From Phycisphaeraceae bacterium (lineage in GTDB: Bacteria > Planctomycetota > Phycisphaerae > Phycisphaerales > UBA1924), in NCBI GenBank assembly GCA_019636695.1, contig JAHBXD010000001.1:365661-429660 (forward strand): a stretch of DNA of 64,000 nt, read 5' to 3'. The notes beneath the pieces are model-generated. The model made no database searches, was not told the DNA's origin, and saw nothing but the letters and a program-made list of their open reading frames with translations. Made by a program: the position numbers and the translations under genes. Within the stretch, counting starts at the first letter, position 1; each line of letters starts with the position of its first letter. This document shows positions 61,090 through 64,000 of the stretch, piece after piece.

Positions 61090-62199
61090 ATGACGTCGCC
61101 CGGAGGCATTCCGCAGTGGCAGTCGGTCACGCTGACGGGGCTGCGTGAGCCTTTCGGGGTTGGGCTGGTATCGGCGCACGGGCAGGCGGTCGAAGCCCAG
61201 CGATTTACGCCGCAGGAGATCGCGCGAGTGCTCGGGTTTTATGACCTCGGGCAGGTGCGTTCGGCGAGGCAGTTGCTTCGAGGCACGCCGGATGCGCCGA
61301 AGGCCGTGATCGAGAGTGATCGCGGGAAATTTCTGCTCAAGCGCCGAGCGCCGGGGCACGACGACCCGCTGGCGGTTGCGGCGGGGCACACCGCGCTGCT
61401 GCATGTCATCGAGCGGGGTTTCCCGGCGCCGGGGTTGATCGGCACGCGCGAGGACAACAACTCGATGCTTCAGATCGGCCGGCAGGTCTATGAGTTGTTT
61501 GAGTTTATCGAAGGAGCGCCCTCGGACGGTTCGGTCGAGCAGTGCCGTCAGGCGGGCGAAGCGCTGGCGGCATTGCACGGGATGCTGGCGACGTGCCATC
61601 CGCGATTTGAAGCGCCGGTCGGCAGTTATCATGCTTCTCCGGCGATAGAAGCGAGGCTCGAACGGCTGTGCCGACGAGAAGGTCGGGCGTGGGCGCGGTT
61701 GGGCGAAGCGTTGCTGGAACAATATCGGCGTGCCGCGGACGAAGCCGAGCACCACGGGTTTGCAGGATTGTCGCGCCAGTTGACGCACGCAGACTGGCAT
61801 CCGGGGAACCTGCTCTTTCGTGACGGGAAACTGGTCGCGGTGGTGGATTTTGAATCGCCGCGGATCGCACCGCGCATTGTGGATGCGGCTTCAGGGGCGT
61901 TGCAGTTTGCGCTGGTGATCGTCGCGGGAGGGATGCCCACGGTTGATGCCAGGCATGCGGAGGTGTTTTTGGAGGGTTATCGATCAGACCCGCGCGGGGG
62001 CATTCTGCCGATGGAAGGCAGAATGCTCGGGCCGTTGACGGTTGAGGCGCTGATCGGCGAAGCGGTGCTGCCGATTGAGGCGACGGGGCGATTCGGCCCG
62101 TGGGAAGGCCGAGCGTTTCTGGAGCATGTGCTCACGGTGATTCCGGAGGTGCATCGGGTGATGCTTGAGGCCGCGGGCGTGCAGGCGGTTTGGCGTTGA
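61090..62199 (+). CDS. Aminoglycoside-phosphotransferase-fold kinase (APH family)
   Basis: A 369-residue kinase-like protein. GKFLLKRRAPGHDDPLAVAAGHTALL gives the ATP-binding Lys, YELFEFIEGAP the hinge, QLTHADWHPGNLLFRDGKL the catalytic loop with Asp and Asn, and VAVVDFESPRIAP the DFE metal motif. Substrate could be an aminoglycoside, choline, homoserine or a sugar; length and lack of other motifs do not decide. It begins about 100 bases after yicC and is followed closely by a PDZ protein gene. Confidence 0.9.
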   Translation: MTSPGGIPQWQSVTLTGLREPFGVGLVSAHGQAVEAQRFTPQEIARVLGFYDLGQVRSARQLLRGTPDAPKAVIESDRGKFLLKRRAPGHDDPLAVAAGHTALLHVIERGFPAPGLIGTREDNNSMLQIGRQVYELFEFIEGAPSDGSVEQCRQAGEALAALHGMLATCHPRFEAPVGSYHASPAIEARLERLCRREGRAWARLGEALLEQYRRAADEAEHHGFAGLSRQLTHADWHPGNLLFRDGKLVAVVDFESPRIAPRIVDAASGALQFALVIVAGGMPTVDARHAEVFLEGYRSDPRGGILPMEGRMLGPLTVEALIGEAVLPIEATGRFGPWEGRAFLEHVLTVIPEVHRVMLEAAGVQAVWR

Positions 62200-62230
62200 C
62201 GCGCGGTTCGGAAGAGGTGAAACTGAGCGT

Positions 62231-63292
62231 ATGACACGGCACATCGGTGTATTCGTGCTGATGGCGGCGGGAGCGGCGGCATCGGGCCAGCCTGCGACGC
62301 GGTCTGATCAGGTGGTTGAAGAGTCCATCGCGGCACTCGATGCGCCGGCGCTCTTTGAGCGTGAACTTGCGCAGGCTCGCCTTGAACAAACACCGGGGTT
62401 GTCGCTATCGGCAATCGAGGCGATTCTGGCGCGAGACGGACTGGCCGCTGAGCAGCGTGTGCGGCTGGAGGCGCTCGCGTGGCGGCGGTTTGCGATGGGG
62501 CCTCGTGCGGCGATGGGTGTGTCGTTTGGTCCGGCGGTTGACGGCGTGATGATCGCGAGCACGTCGGAGGGGTTTGCCTCTCGCGAACTGCTGGTCGAGG
62601 GCGACGTGGTGCTGAGCGCCGGCGGACGCGTCATGCGTGTGCAGGAGGATCTGCGGATCGCCATTCTCGCGAGAGAGCCTGGCGAGCGGATCCCGCTTCG
62701 ACTGCGACGCGCGGGGGAGGAGATTTTTATTGATCTGCCGCTGGGGTCGTATGACGATCTTCGTGGCGGCGCGAGGTTGACGGGAGAGATTCTGGCTGAG
62801 GCATGGCGCGAGCGCCAGGCGATTTTTTCAGGCGATCCGGGCGATGAAGTCGTGATCGATGCCTTGCTCGAAGCCCCGGCGGGCAGACGAGAGGGCGCCC
62901 CAATTATTCGCTGGCGCGTTCCGGTATCGAGAGGGGTTGTCGGGGGCGGGATGGGGCGCGGCGGCCTCGATGCGTGGGGCCGGGTGCGCGTGCAGGTGAA
63001 TGGGCATGATCTTGCGGTGCCGAGCCTCGCGCTGGGGGCAGGATCGGGCAGGCCGGGAGAGAGCGGTTTTCGGCTGGATCGGCTTCTGGAAGAGCTTCGA
63101 GTCGAACAGGATCGTCTGCGGACATATGAGCGGCTGTTGTTGATGGAGATCGAGGCTCTTCCGGGCGGCTCTGAACCCTCGGCAGATCTGATGCGGGAGA
63201 TTCGGCGCATTCGGCGGCTGATGACTTCGCTGAACAGCGAGATTGATGATCTCTGGCGCCAGTTCAACGCGATCAGTTCGTATGGACGCTGA
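62231..63292 (+). CDS. Secreted PDZ-domain protein
   Basis: A 353-residue exported protein. Signal peptide about 1-18 (MTRHIGVFVLMAAGAAASG). Residues about 85-175 form a PDZ domain (AAMGVSFGPAVDGVMIASTSEGFASRELLVEGDVVLSAGG, GERIPLRLRRAGEEIFIDLPLG). The C-terminus is a coiled coil with ERLLLMEIEALPGG and IRRIRRLMTSLNSEIDDLWRQF. No protease domain is present, so it may serve as a periplasmic adaptor. The start has GAAGAGG about 15 bases upstream. It follows the APH-like gene by 32 bases. Confidence 0.85.
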   Translation: MTRHIGVFVLMAAGAAASGQPATRSDQVVEESIAALDAPALFERELAQARLEQTPGLSLSAIEAILARDGLAAEQRVRLEALAWRRFAMGPRAAMGVSFGPAVDGVMIASTSEGFASRELLVEGDVVLSAGGRVMRVQEDLRIAILAREPGERIPLRLRRAGEEIFIDLPLGSYDDLRGGARLTGEILAEAWRERQAIFSGDPGDEVVIDALLEAPAGRREGAPIIRWRVPVSRGVVGGGMGRGGLDAWGRVRVQVNGHDLAVPSLALGAGSGRPGESGFRLDRLLEELRVEQDRLRTYERLLLMEIEALPGGSEPSADLMREIRRIRRLMTSLNSEIDDLWRQFNAISSYGR

Positions 63293-63328
63293 TGCCGGCG
63301 GGTGGTAGTCGACGTCGCAACCAAAGCG

Positions 63329-63355
63329 CCGGGGCAGGCGAGCTGCCTGCCCCGG
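63329..63355. terminator. Bidirectional hairpin between convergent genes
   Basis: CCGGGGCAGGC-GAGCT-GCCTGCCCCGG is a perfect 11-bp stem with a 5-base loop between the ends of the PDZ and PA14 genes. No T-run flanks it, but position and stability favour a shared terminator. Confidence 0.65.
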
Positions 63356-63388
63356 TCGTGTGAATTGGGTTGGAAGCCAGAGGGCGTA

Positions 63389-64000
63389 TTACGGACAGCC
63401 GAGGATGAAGAGATCGAGGAAGTAGAAGAAGTCGGCCGCGTCGATCATGCCGTCGGGTACGCCGTAGGCAGGGTCGTTCGGGTCGGAAGAACCGGTCAGG
63501 TCGGCGATGGCAAGGTTGCCGGAGACGAACTGATCGAGATAGAAGAAGAAGTCTGCACCGTCGATCACGCCGTCAGGCACGCCGTAGGCCGGATGGTTGG
63601 GATCGCTCGAACCCGAGAAATCGGCAGGGCAGGCATCGTCGCCCCCATGGCTCCACATCGAGGCGGGCACCGGGGCCTTGGGCATCGAGGGACTTGAGAG
63701 GCTAACGATCAAACCGCAGAACAACGTGCGTTCAAAATATTCTACGCGGATGCGATGGCGACCCGCCTTGAGCGGCACCTGGGCCGAGCGTTCAAGCATG
63801 CTGTGGGTAAAGTCGTTATTGATCAGCATGTCGTCGCCGAGGAAGAGGCGCGATCCATCGTCGGAGTTGAGATAGATCGTGTACATGTTGTGTTCAGGGA
63901 TGTCGATGTAGCCGTTGAAGACCGCGCCGACGAAATCGGTCCTTCCCGAACCGGCGAAAACGCCGGCGGTCTGCGGGAAGTGCAGAGCGGGTTGCACTTC
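63389..64000 (-). CDS. PA14-like plus dockerin-like secreted protein, cut by the window edge
   Basis: The frame is open to base 64000, so the N-terminus is missing. The visible part has a PA14-like stretch (NGYIDIPEHNMYTIYLNSDDGSRLFL, DDMLINNDFTH, KAGRHRIRVEYFE) followed by two Asp-rich repeats, CPADFSGSSDPNHPAYGVPDGVIDGADF and DLTGSSDPNDPAYGVPDGMIDAADFF, the dockerin-like GC-trailer typical of Phycisphaerae secreted proteins, ending in LDLFILGCP. PA14 domains bind carbohydrate in many secreted enzymes. The protein is therefore probably exported and glycan-facing; its full length is unknown. Confidence 0.8.
   Translation of the reverse strand, partial: EVQPALHFPQTAGVFAGSGRTDFVGAVFNGYIDIPEHNMYTIYLNSDDGSRLFLGDDMLINNDFTHSMLERSAQVPLKAGRHRIRVEYFERTLFCGLIVSLSSPSMPKAPVPASMWSHGGDDACPADFSGSSDPNHPAYGVPDGVIDGADFFFYLDQFVSGNLAIADLTGSSDPNDPAYGVPDGMIDAADFFYFLDLFILGCP

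Noticed and set aside
1-64000. CRISPR arrays, rRNA, tRNA, IS transposases
   Set aside because: I looked for repeat-spacer arrays, T-arm and anticodon patterns and transposase motifs and saw none that hold up by eye; a covariance-model scan was not possible here.

Overview
The window is GC-rich bacterial chromosome, almost certainly from a planctomycete of the Phycisphaerae type. Two secreted proteins end in PEP-CTERM-like tails, and a third, cut by the right edge, ends in dockerin-like Asp-rich repeats of the kind common in that group. Genes are dense, many start codons overlap the preceding stop (ATGA or GTGA), and housekeeping genes (mdh, atpG, pyrH, rny, truB, lexA, dprA, tpiA, secG, yicC) lie among poorly known ones. 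I saw no rRNA, tRNA, CRISPR array or transposase gene.

Layout. 1-7.4 kb: a cut CpeT/CpcT-like gene behind mdh, an unknown protein, a PEP-CTERM protein that looks like a circularly permuted caspase/legumain fold, a flavin reductase, a DUF2156-GNAT fusion and a papain-like protein. 7.5-13.2 kb: a minus-strand export operon (Cys-rich secreted protein, HlyD-type adaptor, ABC ATPase, two FtsX/MacB-type permeases, lipoprotein). 13.3-18.3 kb: an isolated atpG, LmbE deacetylase, ROK kinase, two membrane proteins, pyrH. 18.6-29 kb: a tightly coupled plus-strand operon with a membrane-anchored VWA protein, ExbB, two ExbD, a 901-residue secreted helical-repeat protein, a J-like membrane protein and a Zn-ribbon protein. 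29.7-37 kb: a peptide ABC importer in which both permeases carry large extra extracytoplasmic domains and two small ORFs flank one ATPase gene. 37-47 kb: a DUF4097 lipoprotein, rny, the M48/LemA pair, truB, an ArnT-like transferase, PAP2 phosphatase and a universal stress protein.

47.2-49.4 kb is the most anomalous stretch. Two lipoprotein genes share a 408-bp, about 94% identical 3' half, but the second has an unrelated AT-rich first half. Between them is AT-rich DNA with palindromic elements whose ACTAG core recurs every 96 bp. 49.5-64 kb returns to ordinary composition: a B12-binding/MeaB GTPase fusion, a kinase-like/deoxyribosyltransferase-like fusion, a Na/Pi cotransporter, an EEP phosphatase, lexA, dprA, tpiA-secG-yicC, an aminoglycoside-phosphotransferase-fold kinase, a PDZ protein and the cut PA14/dockerin protein.

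The best system-level candidates are the ExbBD-VWA operon, where a VWA protein occupies the TonB/TolA position, the peptide importer with extra periplasmic domains, and the duplicated lipoprotein locus. All functional calls come from reading motifs by eye; no database search was run.
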